Source of the DNA: Lachnospiraceae bacterium UBA2734
Lineage (GTDB): Bacteria > Bacillota > Clostridia > Lachnospirales > Lachnospiraceae
Direction: 5' to 3'
Length of the DNA: 18,594 nucleotides
Assembly (NCBI GenBank): GCA_002353635.1
Contig: DEKA01000033.1
Location: 32,400 to 50,993 of the forward strand
The position numbers and the translations under genes were made by a program. Under the pieces are notes generated by a model. The model was not told the DNA's origin. It did no database searches and saw only the letters and a list, made by a program, of their open reading frames with translations. Positions 1 to 8,900 of this stretch are shown here, one piece after another. Every line of letters starts with the position of its first letter. The stretch's first letter is position 1.

Positions 1-36
1 ACGGGTCTTTTTCTTTCTGAGGGTGCTGATCGTAAA

Positions 37-119
37 TGCAGGTAGCGGGACTTGAACCCGCACAATGTCGCCATCAGCAGATTTTGAGTCTGCCGCGTCT
101 GCCATTCCGCCATACCTGC
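37..119 (-). tRNA. tRNA-Leu (anticodon CAA)
   Basis: The minus strand folds into a long-variable-arm (class II) tRNA of 83 nt. The seven-base acceptor stem GCAGGTA pairs with TACCTGC and the discriminator is A. The anticodon stem GCAGA/TCTGC encloses the loop CTCAAAA, so the anticodon is CAA (plus-strand 84-86), which reads UUG leucine codons. The T arm GCGGG-TTCAAGT-CCCGC is intact, and the extended variable arm is expected for tRNA-Leu. CCA is not encoded after the discriminator. Confidence 0.96.
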
Positions 120-149
120 AGAAATCTTATTTTCAGACCGCTGACAATA

Positions 150-178
150 ATCTTAACATTGATTGCAGATACCGGCAA
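150..178 (-). promoter_or_regulatory. promoter of tRNA-Leu
   Basis: On the minus strand TTGCCG (plus 173-178) is followed by exactly 17 nt and then TAAGAT (plus 150-155), a good sigma-70/SigA match. Transcription would start near 143, about 25 nt before the mature tRNA 5' end. No U-rich terminator is visible on the far side within the window. Confidence 0.6.
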
Positions 179-293
179 CCGTTTTTAGGTTTAACAAAAG
201 CAGGCTTTTTAATCCGGGTAATATCAGGCTCCGTTTTTTAGGCTCGATTAAAGCATGTTTCGTATACTCTTTCTGTCATGAGGAGGTTGGCAG

Positions 294-1001
294 ATGACTT
301 ACTACGAAGAACTGGATGTTGCACCCAATGCGGGTGATCGAGAGATAAAAGCGGCTTACCACAGAATGATTATCGCATTTCATCCCGATAATTACCATGG
401 AGATGAGGATTTTGCCAAGGATAAACTGATGCGGATCGAAAAGGCATATAGTGTACTCAAAGATCCGGAGAAGAGGCGTGCTTACGATGCCGAGATCTGC
501 ATGGGCAGAGGACAGGATAATTTCACATCGTCGCAGGCAGATGCGGGCAGAAGAGCAGGGGAGCGTAATTCACACAAAACTTCTTCCAGGGGCAGAGAAG
601 ATGATCTGTATGAGGACGATGATCTCTTCAATGATGAGTGGTCAGACCTCGACTGGGATGAAGAAGATGCAGAAGAAGCCGCAGGGAGCCGAAGCCGTTG
701 GGACAAGGAGGAACCTGTTCGCCGCACCAGTGAAGGCACTGTTCGAATGGGAGGGCAGAGAAGGAATTCAGTTGGTGTAAGGAGAAGAGCAGAGAAAGAT
801 CGCACAATCCGTACAGCAGCCATCAGCGTGATTGCAGCGGCTTGTGTTGCACTCGCACTGATCACTGTCTTCTTTATAGGCAGAAACAGCGCTTTGAATC
901 CGTTTGCAAGACATGCAGATGAGCAGAACGCGGAGAATCGGGTTATAAGGCAGGTTATTTTTTTCCAGCAGGATCCGCAGCAGACGCCGGGAGCACAGTG
1001 A
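294..1001 (+). CDS. membrane-anchored J-domain (DnaJ-like) protein
   Basis: This 235-residue protein begins with a J domain (about residues 1-66). It carries the invariant HPD tripeptide at 30-32, preceded by a helix II rich in K, R and Y and followed by the usual helix III ending in KRRAYD. J domains stimulate the ATPase of DnaK/Hsp70. There is no glycine/phenylalanine region, zinc finger or C-terminal substrate domain, so it is not DnaJ itself. Residues about 67-172 are low-complexity: first S/R/G-rich, then strongly acidic (D/E/W), then basic. One membrane segment lies at about 174-195, with a ~38-residue tail. The likely topology puts the J domain in the cytoplasm next to the membrane, recruiting DnaK there (inference). 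The start is fixed by AGGAGG at 281-286. A TATACT -10-like box lies at 263-268 but has no good -35. Confidence 0.85.
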   Translation: MTYYEELDVAPNAGDREIKAAYHRMIIAFHPDNYHGDEDFAKDKLMRIEKAYSVLKDPEKRRAYDAEICMGRGQDNFTSSQADAGRRAGERNSHKTSSRGREDDLYEDDDLFNDEWSDLDWDEEDAEEAAGSRSRWDKEEPVRRTSEGTVRMGGQRRNSVGVRRRAEKDRTIRTAAISVIAAACVALALITVFFIGRNSALNPFARHADEQNAENRVIRQVIFFQQDPQQTPGAQ

Positions 1002-1252
1002 AGGTGCCGCTCTTCTTCCTGTCAGATGAGTGGCCGGCAAACGCTGCCTTTAGAAAATTTGGTATCTGTTGCAACGGTGCAGGTGGATAAGCCATGATAT
1101 GATATTGTAAAGAACCTGATCAGCAGTAAAAAGGTTCCGGATGCGATGCGACCCGAATACAGTGCATGCATCAATTGTTTCCCGGCAGCTGTGCAGAAGA
1201 GAGAGTATACCGCTGCAGACAAATCAAACTATTCGATGAAGGAGGACCCTCT

Positions 1253-1495
1253 ATGAAACTGGAATTATTTATGTTCGATACCTGCCCGTACTGCAAAATG
1301 GTGGAGCGCGAGATTAAGACAGAAGGCCGCACCGATGTGGAATTTCACAATATCTACAAGGATCCGGAGTCTCTGGACCGCCTCGTAAAGGTAGGCGGCA
1401 AGGAGCAGTGTCCCTGCCTGTTCATCGACGGCAAGCCGATGTACGAGAGCAGCGATATTCTCAAGTGGCTCCGCGCAAATCCGCAGCAGGCGTGA
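1253..1495 (+). CDS. glutaredoxin-family small thiol oxidoreductase
   Basis: This 80-residue protein has a glutaredoxin/thioredoxin fold. It opens with a beta strand leading to the redox motif CPYC at residues 11-14, and later has the cis-proline strand QCPCLFIDG (cis-Pro 54) and a C-terminal helix typical of glutathione-binding GST-N/Grx folds. Such proteins reduce disulfides or glutathionylated thiols in the cytoplasm. The start at 1253 is chosen over an upstream in-frame codon at 1166 because GGAGGA sits at 1241-1246 and the fold begins at this methionine. An oddity is that two extra cysteines (53 and 55) flank the cis-proline, next to the active site. The gene appears monocistronic. The 250 nt before it (1002-1252) show no other gene I can support. 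Confidence 0.9.
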   Translation: MKLELFMFDTCPYCKMVEREIKTEGRTDVEFHNIYKDPESLDRLVKVGGKEQCPCLFIDGKPMYESSDILKWLRANPQQA

Positions 1496-1638
1496 ACTGG
1501 ACGCACAGGCTGGATGTTCTCCTGGATTCGCTGCGGGCTTCAGAATAGGGCCATATCGACAAACGGATCAGGAGGACAATTCCTTTATCAGATAGGTGAA
1601 GTGATTGACAATAAGTGCTAAGTAAAATATCTGACAAT

Positions 1639-1696
1639 ATGCATTACAAATTAATATAATGCATTATTGATGCATTGTTATTTAAATAATGCATTT
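1639..1696. promoter_or_regulatory. cluster of four ATGCAT palindromes upstream of a promoter
   Basis: In an AT-rich stretch ATGCAT occurs at 1639, 1659, 1670 and 1689, each followed by T. The start-to-start spacings are 20, 11 and 19 bp, close to whole helical turns. The last copy ends 18 nt before the -35 box at 1713. A fifth copy lies at 1940. The phasing and position suggest a transcription-factor array acting on the promoter of the 28-residue peptide gene. The factor is unknown. Confidence 0.4.
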
Positions 1697-1712
1697 GTAA
1701 TTGCTTAAATCA

Positions 1713-1741
1713 TTGAAAGTACACATAATATGTGCTATTCT
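1713..1741 (+). promoter_or_regulatory. strong promoter with a palindrome in the spacer
   Basis: TTGAAA at 1713-1718, a 17-nt spacer and TATTCT at 1736-1741 make a near-consensus SigA promoter. The spacer contains the perfect 13-bp palindrome CACATA-A-TATGTG (1722-1734), exactly between -35 and -10, a classic place for a repressor operator. Transcription would start near 1748, about 26 nt before the ATG of the small gene. Confidence 0.65.
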
Positions 1742-1773
1742 CTAATTATAAAACAGGAAGGGAGGCAAATATT

Positions 1774-1860
1774 ATGAGTACCAGTTTTATTCTCGTGATG
1801 GGTGGGATCATTGCCTTCTGCAGTTGGGTGATCTTATCCTGCAAATATGGTGCAAGATAA
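1774..1860 (+). CDS. 28-residue single-pass membrane peptide, function unknown
   Basis: A short open frame encodes 28 residues beginning MSTSFILVMGG and ending in CKYGAR. About 20 hydrophobic residues form one membrane span, with a positively charged C terminus. I take it as real because of its signals: GGGAGG at 1760-1765 with good spacing to ATG, a near-consensus promoter 33 nt upstream of the start, and a strong intrinsic terminator about 95 nt downstream. I do not recognise a family. It does not resemble KdpF by sequence. Possible roles are a small regulator of a membrane protein or a type I toxin-like peptide, but no antisense RNA or antitoxin is evident. The two cysteines (in FCSW and SCKY) flank or lie within the span. 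Confidence 0.6.
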   Translation: MSTSFILVMGGIIAFCSWVILSCKYGAR

Positions 1861-1871
1861 TCGGATTGTGA

Positions 1872-1893
1872 TTTCAGGAACATTTGCCTGAAA
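1872..1893 (+). other. hairpin in the 3' UTR of the micro-peptide gene
   Basis: TTTCAGG (1872-1878) pairs perfectly with CCTGAAA (1887-1893) across an 8-nt loop, starting 12 nt after the stop codon. CCTGAAAG recurs at 1915-1922 and the related TCTGAAAG at 1928-1935, so the left arm could choose among several partners. This may be a structured 3' UTR or an sRNA portion of the transcript. Confidence 0.4.
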
Positions 1894-1954
1894 GAATGAT
1901 TATGAGAGCATGAACCTGAAAGATTAATCTGAAAGCGTAATGCATTTGACGTTA

Positions 1955-1994
1955 ATCCGGATGAAGGTGAAAACCTTTATCCGGATCTTTTTTT
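1955..1994 (+). terminator. rho-independent terminator of the micro-peptide locus
   Basis: ATCCGGATGAAGG (1955-1967) pairs with CCTTTATCCGGAT (1974-1986) through 12 Watson-Crick pairs and one G-U around the loop TGAAAA. It is followed by C and seven T residues (1988-1994). It closes a transcript of roughly 245 nt starting near 1748. Confidence 0.88.
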
Positions 1995-2143
1995 ATTGCA
2001 AATCCCCCTTGAAAAAGGGAAAATGAGATCAGCATCAAGTTTCAGCATAACAGAACAGACATCTGACGATGATCAGGGAACACAATAAGCATTCAGTTTC
2101 TGAATAGCAGCTGCGGACAACCAGGAATGATGAGGGAGCACAA

Positions 2144-2800
2144 ATGAAGGAACTCACGGGACTCAGAGAGGAGATCTTCGAAGAAGGGAAACTGTACGCA
2201 TGGCTGAAGTCGTACTGTGAAGAGCATACTCTGCCCCAGGCACAGCGTGCACTGATCTACGCGAGAAAGATGCACAAAGGCCAGACGAGAAAAATGGACA
2301 GATTCTGCAGCGAACAGGTTCCCTATATCGTGCATCCGATGACCCTTGCGAAGGCGGCAATTGCCCTGGGGCTCTCCGACGATGTCACCGTATCCTGCGC
2401 CCTATTGCACGATGTCTGTGAGGACTGTGGTGTTGACGTATCGCTTCTTCCTTTTGATGATGACATCCGCAGAATTGTTGGAATGTTAACAAGACCGACA
2501 GAACCAGGTCTGACAGTGCAGGAGAGGAATATTCTCTATTACAAAGGCATGGAGAATAATCCCACAGCCATTCTGATCAAGGGGTTGGATCGCGCTCATA
2601 ATGTCTCCACCATGGCTTATTCGTTCAATGAGGAGAGGATCGTTGAATACATTGAGGAGACGGAGGAATTCGTTCTGCCGCTCCTGGACAGTATAGACAG
2701 CGGATTTCCGCAGTTCAGTCCGGCCGCCTTTGCCATCCGTTATCATATTCTCAGCGTCACGGAGACGGTTAAGTTCTGCATGGAGGGTATGTGGCTGTAA
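2144..2800 (+). CDS. stand-alone HD-domain hydrolase, (p)ppGpp-hydrolase-like
   Basis: This 218-residue protein matches the HD hydrolase half of RelA/SpoT enzymes. Metal-binding and catalytic motifs appear in the expected order: H44 within MHKGQ, YIVHP with H64, the HD pair 89-90, ED at 93-94 (LLHDVCED), and DRAHN at 149-153 (compare DRLHN in SpoT). There is no synthetase, TGS or ACT domain, so it resembles small alarmone hydrolases (MESH1/SAH type), which remove pyrophosphate from (p)ppGpp. The assignment of substrate is inference from the motifs, and other nucleotide pyrophosphohydrolase activities are possible. The start is supported by GAGGGA at 2132-2137. The gene stands alone between two terminators, so its dosage is probably set independently. 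Confidence 0.8.
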   Translation: MKELTGLREEIFEEGKLYAWLKSYCEEHTLPQAQRALIYARKMHKGQTRKMDRFCSEQVPYIVHPMTLAKAAIALGLSDDVTVSCALLHDVCEDCGVDVSLLPFDDDIRRIVGMLTRPTEPGLTVQERNILYYKGMENNPTAILIKGLDRAHNVSTMAYSFNEERIVEYIEETEEFVLPLLDSIDSGFPQFSPAAFAIRYHILSVTETVKFCMEGMWL

Positions 2801-2923
2801 CACACCTGATCAGACCGGGATGTGCAGCCAGATCAGGCGATGAGCCGCGTTCTTCACAGATTTGAGAATGTCATTATCAGAACCGATGATGAATGAAAAG
2901 AATGGGGCAGCCATTGACAGGAT

Positions 2924-2977
2924 AAGTGCCAGGACCTTAACACATATTAATTTATGTCAAGGCACTGGCACTTTTTT
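2924..2977 (+). terminator. long composite intrinsic terminator
   Basis: AAGTGCCAG (2924-2932) pairs with CTGGCACTT (2965-2973). Inside it CCTT pairs with AAGG and ACATA with TATGT, separated by small symmetrical internal loops. The T run extends to 2977. It lies 124 nt after the HD hydrolase stop. It insulates that gene from the MMPL operon. Confidence 0.85.
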
Positions 2978-3003
2978 GTGGCACGACTATTTTGCTTACA
3001 TTT

Positions 3004-3032
3004 TTTAAAATTTGCACACCATCGATTATAAT
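3004..3032 (+). promoter_or_regulatory. candidate promoter of the MMPL operon
   Basis: A perfect -10 box TATAAT lies at 3027-3032. The -35 region is only a weak AT-rich match (TTTAAA at 3004-3009, 17-nt spacing). The start would be near 3039, giving a leader of about 160 nt before the chosen ATG at 3200. Confidence 0.4.
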
Positions 3033-3199
3033 ATATCTCTGTAAGCATAGATTTTAATGCGCAGAGGACGGAAGGCGCAGGACGCTTTTCAGAGGGGAAT
3101 CCTCTGCAGAAGATGCATGATGCAGCAGGAGCCTTCAGCTGCGCTGACAGCGGGCAGCACCCACTGACTGCACTCATCATGCCAATGGAGAATAATCCT

Positions 3200-5908
3200 A
3201 TGAGTAAGTCCGGCAAGTCGAAAGACCTTAACAACTCGTTCATGATCAGGATCGCCTCTTTTATTGTCGATAAGAGGCTGCTGTTCTTTCTCTTCTACAT
3301 CATCGCCATCATTTTTTCTTTCTTCAGCTCCAATTGGGTCAAGGTCGAGAATGATCTTGCTACCTATCTCGCAGATGATACAGAAACAAGAAGAGGCCTT
3401 ACGCTCATGGACGATCAGTTCACGACGTTCGGCACAGCCCGCATTATGGTGGCCAACATCGATTTTCAGAAGGCCAGTGAGCTGGAGGGGTCGATCGAGG
3501 GCATCAAGGGTGTCTCTTCCGTCGATTTCACGGATAATGACGCAAAGCAGAAGGATTTTGTAAAGCACTACAATGACGGCTCTGCACTCTATACAGTGAC
3601 CTTTTCCTATGATGAGGATGATGACAGGTCCGTCCAGGCTCTGAATCGTGTCAAAAACCTCCTGAAAAATTACGACTACTACGTATCGACCAGTCTTGGC
3701 AATCAGGATGCCGAGATTATTCAGAACGAGATGAAGACGATCTATGTCCTTGTGGCCATCGTCGTTGTCGCCGTCCTGACCTTCACATCGCAGTCCTTCG
3801 GCGAGGTGCCTGTTCTGATTCTTACCTTCGTCGCCGCCATGATCCTCAACAGCGGGACGAATTTCATGTTCGGCAAGATTTCGTTCGTCTCCAATTCGGT
3901 GTCCAGTATTCTGCAGCTGGCGCTGTCCGTCGATTATGCCATCATATACTGCAACCGCTTCAAGGAGGAGCGGCGCAATGGCTACGATGTGCGGGATGCT
4001 GCCATCGTCTCTCTCTCAAAGGCTATTCCGGAAATCCTCTCCAGCTCGCTGACCACGATTTCCGGTCTTTTCGCCATGGTCTTCATGCGCTATAAAATCG
4101 GTGCGGACATGGGCATCGTTCTCATCAAGGCCATTATGCTCGCCCTTCTGTCTGCCTTCACGCTGATGCCGGGCCTGCTTGTTCTCTTCTCCGGAGTAAT
4201 GGAGAAGACGCAGCACAAGAACTTCGTGCCGAGAATTGATTTTGTCGGCAAGTTCGCATGGGTGACGAGGAAAGTCGTGCCCATCATCTTTCTGGCAGTT
4301 GTCTGTGTAAGCGCAGTACTTTCACAGAAGTGCCCATACGCCTACAGCAAGGACTCCATTCAGGCACCTCTTGAGAATTCCACGCAGCATGCCCAGCGCC
4401 TGATCGATAAGACGTTCGGCAAGGAAAATTACGTCGCCGTCGTCGTCCCCGGCCACAACTATACAAAGGAGAAGCAATTCATCGATGCGCTGGAAAAGCG
4501 GGATGAAGTGGACCATGTCACCGCTCTTGCCAACAGTGAGGCTATGGACGGGTACATGATCACGGAGTCATTGAATCCCAGGCAGTTCTCTGAAATTTTC
4601 GATCTGGACTATGAGGTCTGCGAGACACTCTATGCAGCATATGCTGCAGACAACAATTCGTACGGGAGGATCATCGGCGGCATCGGCTCGTATAAGGTGC
4701 CCCTCATGGATATGATCATCTTCCTGCATGATACAGTTGTCGGCGAAGGATATGTGACACTCGACAGTGATACAGAGAAGACGCTCGACGACGCCTATAA
4801 GCAGATTTCCGACGGCCGCAAGCAGCTGATGGGAGATAAATACGACAGATTCCTTGTGTATCTGAACCTCCCTGAGGAGAGCGCAGAGACCTTCAATTTC
4901 CTGGATACTATCCATACAATCGCATCGGATTACTACGAGGGCGGCCAGATGAAAAACGGCGTATACGTCGTCGGCAACTCGACTTCCGAGAGGGATCTGC
5001 GGGATTCCTTCGCAAGAGACAATGTTGTGGTTTCGGTTGTCTCCATCCTTTTCGTGCTGGTGATCCTCCTCTTCACCTTCAAGTCGGCAGGACTTCCGGT
5101 GCTGCTCGTCGCAGTGATTGAGGGCGCTATTTTCATGAACTTTGCGTACCCCGCGGTAACTCATGAGAAGATTTTCTTCCTGAGCTATCTGATCGTCAGC
5201 TCCATTCAGATGGGCGCCAACATCGATTACGCCATCGTCATTTCGTCCAGGTATATGGAACTTCGAAAGACAAAGGACCGGAAGACGACAATCATCGAGT
5301 CCATGAACTTTGCGTTCCCGACCATCATCACCTCCGGCTCCATGATGGTGCTGGCAGGTCTGTTCATCTCGCAGTTCACTTCGGATTCGAGCATCAGTGG
5401 CATCGGCGAGTGCCTCGCCAGAGGAACATCGATCTCGATCATTCTGGTTATGTTCGCTCTGCCGCAGATTCTTCTGGTGGGTGATAAGATCATCAGCAGA
5501 ACGGCATTCGACATCTCAAGGCCCATCAAGACCCGTGAGGAGACGGGCACTGTTCTTGTCAACGGCACGATCAGAGGCAAGATCAACGGAACTGTGATCG
5601 GCTCCATGAATGCAGTTGTCCGGGGTGATGTGAGTGCCATCATCGTTTCCGGCAGCATGGAGAAGATGAAGGACGAGAAGGCCATTGAAAATAAAGACGA
5701 CGAGGGAGAATTCGTGCCCAGCGACGCGGAGGATCCGCCGGAAGAAAGTTCTGACGGGAGCATCGCGGCAGAAAATGACCGGGAGAAAGGTGACCTCGCA
5801 GAGGCACAGAGCGGGAAAGAGGAGCCTTCTTCCGACCGCAATGCTTCGGAAGAGGGCAGGCAGAATTCACAGCAGTCAGAGGAACACAGCAGAAGGGAGG
5901 ACAGGTAA
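3200..5908 (+). CDS. MMPL/RND-superfamily transporter
   Basis: The protein is 902 residues from ATG 3200. GGAG at 3187-3190 supports this start, and an upstream in-frame ATG at 3113 would add 29 residues that do not look MMPL-like. It has the duplicated RND layout: TM1 (~27-44), a first extracytoplasmic domain (~45-178), a TM2-6 bundle, TM7 (~360-378), a second extracytoplasmic domain (~380-605), then TM8-12 (~608-765). The proton-relay signature Asp-Tyr is present in both halves (D245-Y246 and D676-Y677), as in MmpL proteins, so the pump should be active and driven by the proton gradient. After TM12 comes a short stretch of regular G-x-[IV]-x-G turns (~785-820) and then an ~80-residue acidic, Q/S/E/R-rich tail. 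MMPL proteins export lipids, glycolipids or hydrophobic compounds. The substrate here is unknown. It is co-transcribed with the secreted GLUG/helix protein 3 nt downstream. Confidence 0.92.
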   Translation: MSKSGKSKDLNNSFMIRIASFIVDKRLLFFLFYIIAIIFSFFSSNWVKVENDLATYLADDTETRRGLTLMDDQFTTFGTARIMVANIDFQKASELEGSIEGIKGVSSVDFTDNDAKQKDFVKHYNDGSALYTVTFSYDEDDDRSVQALNRVKNLLKNYDYYVSTSLGNQDAEIIQNEMKTIYVLVAIVVVAVLTFTSQSFGEVPVLILTFVAAMILNSGTNFMFGKISFVSNSVSSILQLALSVDYAIIYCNRFKEERRNGYDVRDAAIVSLSKAIPEILSSSLTTISGLFAMVFMRYKIGADMGIVLIKAIMLALLSAFTLMPGLLVLFSGVMEKTQHKNFVPRIDFVGKFAWVTRKVVPIIFLAVVCVSAVLSQKCPYAYSKDSIQAPLENSTQHAQRLIDKTFGKENYVAVVVPGHNYTKEKQFIDALEKRDEVDHVTALANSEAMDGYMITESLNPRQFSEIFDLDYEVCETLYAAYAADNNSYGRIIGGIGSYKVPLMDMIIFLHDTVVGEGYVTLDSDTEKTLDDAYKQISDGRKQLMGDKYDRFLVYLNLPEESAETFNFLDTIHTIASDYYEGGQMKNGVYVVGNSTSERDLRDSFARDNVVVSVVSILFVLVILLFTFKSAGLPVLLVAVIEGAIFMNFAYPAVTHEKIFFLSYLIVSSIQMGANIDYAIVISSRYMELRKTKDRKTTIIESMNFAFPTIITSGSMMVLAGLFISQFTSDSSISGIGECLARGTSISIILVMFALPQILLVGDKIISRTAFDISRPIKTREETGTVLVNGTIRGKINGTVIGSMNAVVRGDVSAIIVSGSMEKMKDEKAIENKDDEGEFVPSDAEDPPEESSDGSIAAENDREKGDLAEAQSGKEEPSSDRNASEEGRQNSQQSEEHSRREDR

Positions 5909-5911
5909 ACC

Positions 5912-8900
5912 ATGAAAAAATTACGTGTACTGACCCTTCTTGTGAGTGCTGCAGTTGCAGCCTCCAGTGTTGGGTCGTTCTTAGAAAGTTCTCTAACCGG
6001 GGGAGATGCGCCGGCTCTCCAGGTACAGGCAGCCTCCTCCGGCACTGGAGAGATTCTGAACTCCGATCCTTTGGATACGGCAGCGGACCTCGGTGCTTCC
6101 GACTACACAAAGGCGGACGACAATACTGCAAAGACACAGAAGCAGAAGGATGAAGATGCCAAAAGCGATAATCAGGACGGCGCGGATGCGGGCACAACGG
6201 ACAAGGTAGACAAGGACAAACTGACGGTCATCCATATTTCCACGCAGGAAGACTGGAACAAGTTCGCGAAGAACTGCCACTCCGATGTCTGGTCAAGGGA
6301 CAAGATGGTCGTTCTCGACAACGACATTATTTTCACGGATTCAGAGCCTGCGGCGACATTCGGCGGCATCTTTGACGGGAACGGCCATACGCTGAAGAGC
6401 CTCAGTATCACGGAGGATTCCTCTGAGACCGGGCTGTTCGGCACAATTCAGAAGTCGGGCGAAGTCAGGGATCTGAATATTGAAGTCTATATCAATACAG
6501 AGAACAAACAGAGCAAGATCGGCGGCGTTGCCGGCATTAATTTTGGCACCATCAGGGATGTGAAGGTCAAGGGATATCTTGACAGCGACAGTGAGGTCGG
6601 CGGCGTTGTCGGACGCAACATGCAGAACGGAATCATTTCGGACTGCGCGTTCTCCGGGAGCGTCATCGGCAATTCATACACGGGCGGTATCGCCGGCTAC
6701 AATGAGGGCACGGTCTCCCGCTGTACGAACACCGGCAGCATCAATACATCATATTCAGATACATCGGTCACGATAGACAGCATCACGGACACGCTTGAGA
6801 ACATCGCCATGTCCGGCAAGGTCAATTCGACGGAGAATACCACTGCCAGGACAGACACAGGCGGCATCGCCGGATACTCGTCCGGAGTCCTGACATCATG
6901 CACGAATGAGGGAAAGATCGGCTATGCGCATGTCGGGTATAACACGGGCGGCGTTGTCGGCAGAACCTCCGGGTTTGTGCGCAGCTGCAGGAACAAGGCA
7001 AATGTCCTCGGCAGAAAGGACGTCGGCGGTATTGCAGGACAGCTTCAGCCAGATCTCCAGATCGATTTCTCCGAGAGCACAATCGATAAGGTAAAAGGTG
7101 AGCTGGATACGCTGAACAGCATCGTCAACAGAGCTGTCGACAACGCACAGAATTCCTCCACGGGGACAAAGGCGGAGCTGGATAAGATATCCGATCTGGC
7201 GAAAACAGCTAAGGACAGCGCAAAAGCCATCTCTGACGACGCAGAGAATCAGCTGGATGACACGGCCGACAAAGTCAATACCGCGGAGGATACTGCTTCC
7301 GACTCTCTGAAGGAAATGTCCTCTGCGGTGTCGGACATCTCCGGCTACGCAGACCAGATCAGGGATTCGGTCAACAGCATGAACGATGAGATCGACGATT
7401 TTGTGGACGATCTGGGGCTCTCAGACGATGATGCGCAGAAGGTGAAGGACGGTTTCTCTGATCTGAAAACTGCGTCAGAGAATCTCCACAGCAGTGTCCA
7501 GAGTCTGACCGACACGCTGGCAGACAACACAAAGGATGCAGCGGAGAAGGCGGAGGCAATTGCTCAGACGATCAAGGACATGAAGTCGAATTCGTCACAG
7601 ATAGGGAGCGATATTTCTGCTATTCTTGGGCTCCTCGCGGACAATCCGGAAGCCGCTCCGGATCTGGCCAGGGAGAAGTTCTATCAGGACCTGACAAAAG
7701 CCAAAAAACTGATCGATGCGCTGAATAAGAGTATTGAGAGCGGGGAGAGCATCGCGGACATCATCCGTGACCAGAAGGATACGATCAAGTCCATGACAAC
7801 GGAGGATCTGCAGAAGGTTGTGGATGCTCTGAGTGATCCGGTCTCTGCGAATTCGGATTTTCTGAACAAGGCTGCTGCCCTTATGCAGGAGAAGATCCAG
7901 CAGGCACTCGCAGACGGAAAGATCACGCAGGATCAGGCGCAGCAGCTCGTGGATGCCATCAATGCGATGGAGCAGCACAACGGCAATGCAGCAGACGCGG
8001 TGAAGAAGCTGAAGGAAATTCTTGCCGACATCGCGGAGAATCCTGATGACATCAAGGATAAAACGGACGAGATCAGGCAGGATCTGCAGAATGCCTCCTC
8101 GGAGCTCAAAAACTCTTCGGACGGCGCCTCCTCGATCCTTAAGGTCTTTGCGGATTACGGTATTGATCTCATGGACGTGGATGACAGTGATGTCAGAGAT
8201 GCCATCAAGAAGGTGCAGAATGCGGCCGGCAATTATCCGGATATCTCTTCAAAAATCCAGAATGCGCTGGATTCCATCGCCGGGATTGATCTCTCTCTCG
8301 ACGGCGTCAGCCAGACGGCAAAGGACGCGGGCAACAATCTGTATTCATCGCTGGGGAGTCTCCTCGATGAGATGGACAGCATCACGAGCAATGTCAACAG
8401 CGACCTGAACACAACATACGGCGATATCCGGGACATCACGGACCAGACGAACACCGTCGTCAATACGCTGAAGGATGCCCTGGACGATGACCTGAACCCC
8501 GACAAGGACGCCTCCGACTACATGCTCGATATCTCAAACGAGGATGTAGAGAAGCAGAAGAGCGGCCGGATCACAGAGAGCACGAATGACGGAACAGTCC
8601 GCGCGGATCTCAACGTCGGCGGTGTGACGGGCACAATCGGCGTGGAATATGACCTTGATCCTGAGGAGGATATCCGGAAGGTCGGAGATGCGAACCTGAA
8701 TTATATTTTCAAGGCAAAGAGCATCATCGACAAATCGACGAATAACGGCCTTGTGGAGTCCAAGGGTAACCGCACAGGCGGCATCGTCGGCCACATGGAA
8801 CTGGGCCTTGTTTCGAAGAGTGTCAACTACGGCAAGGTGTCTGGCGGCGGGGACTATGCCGGCGGCATCGTCGGCTACAGTCTTGGTGAAGTCAGAGACT

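Noticed and set aside
1166..1252. longer start for the glutaredoxin
   Set aside because: The glutaredoxin fold and a GGAGGA site both point to ATG 1253.
2841..2897. 18-codon frame after the HD hydrolase (MSRVLHRFEN...)
   Set aside because: It has no ribosome binding site or family resemblance, and such frames are expected by chance.
3113..3199. 29-residue N-terminal extension of the MMPL gene
   Set aside because: The extension is not hydrophobic or MMPL-like, whereas ATG 3200 has GGAG at suitable spacing and begins the canonical N terminus.
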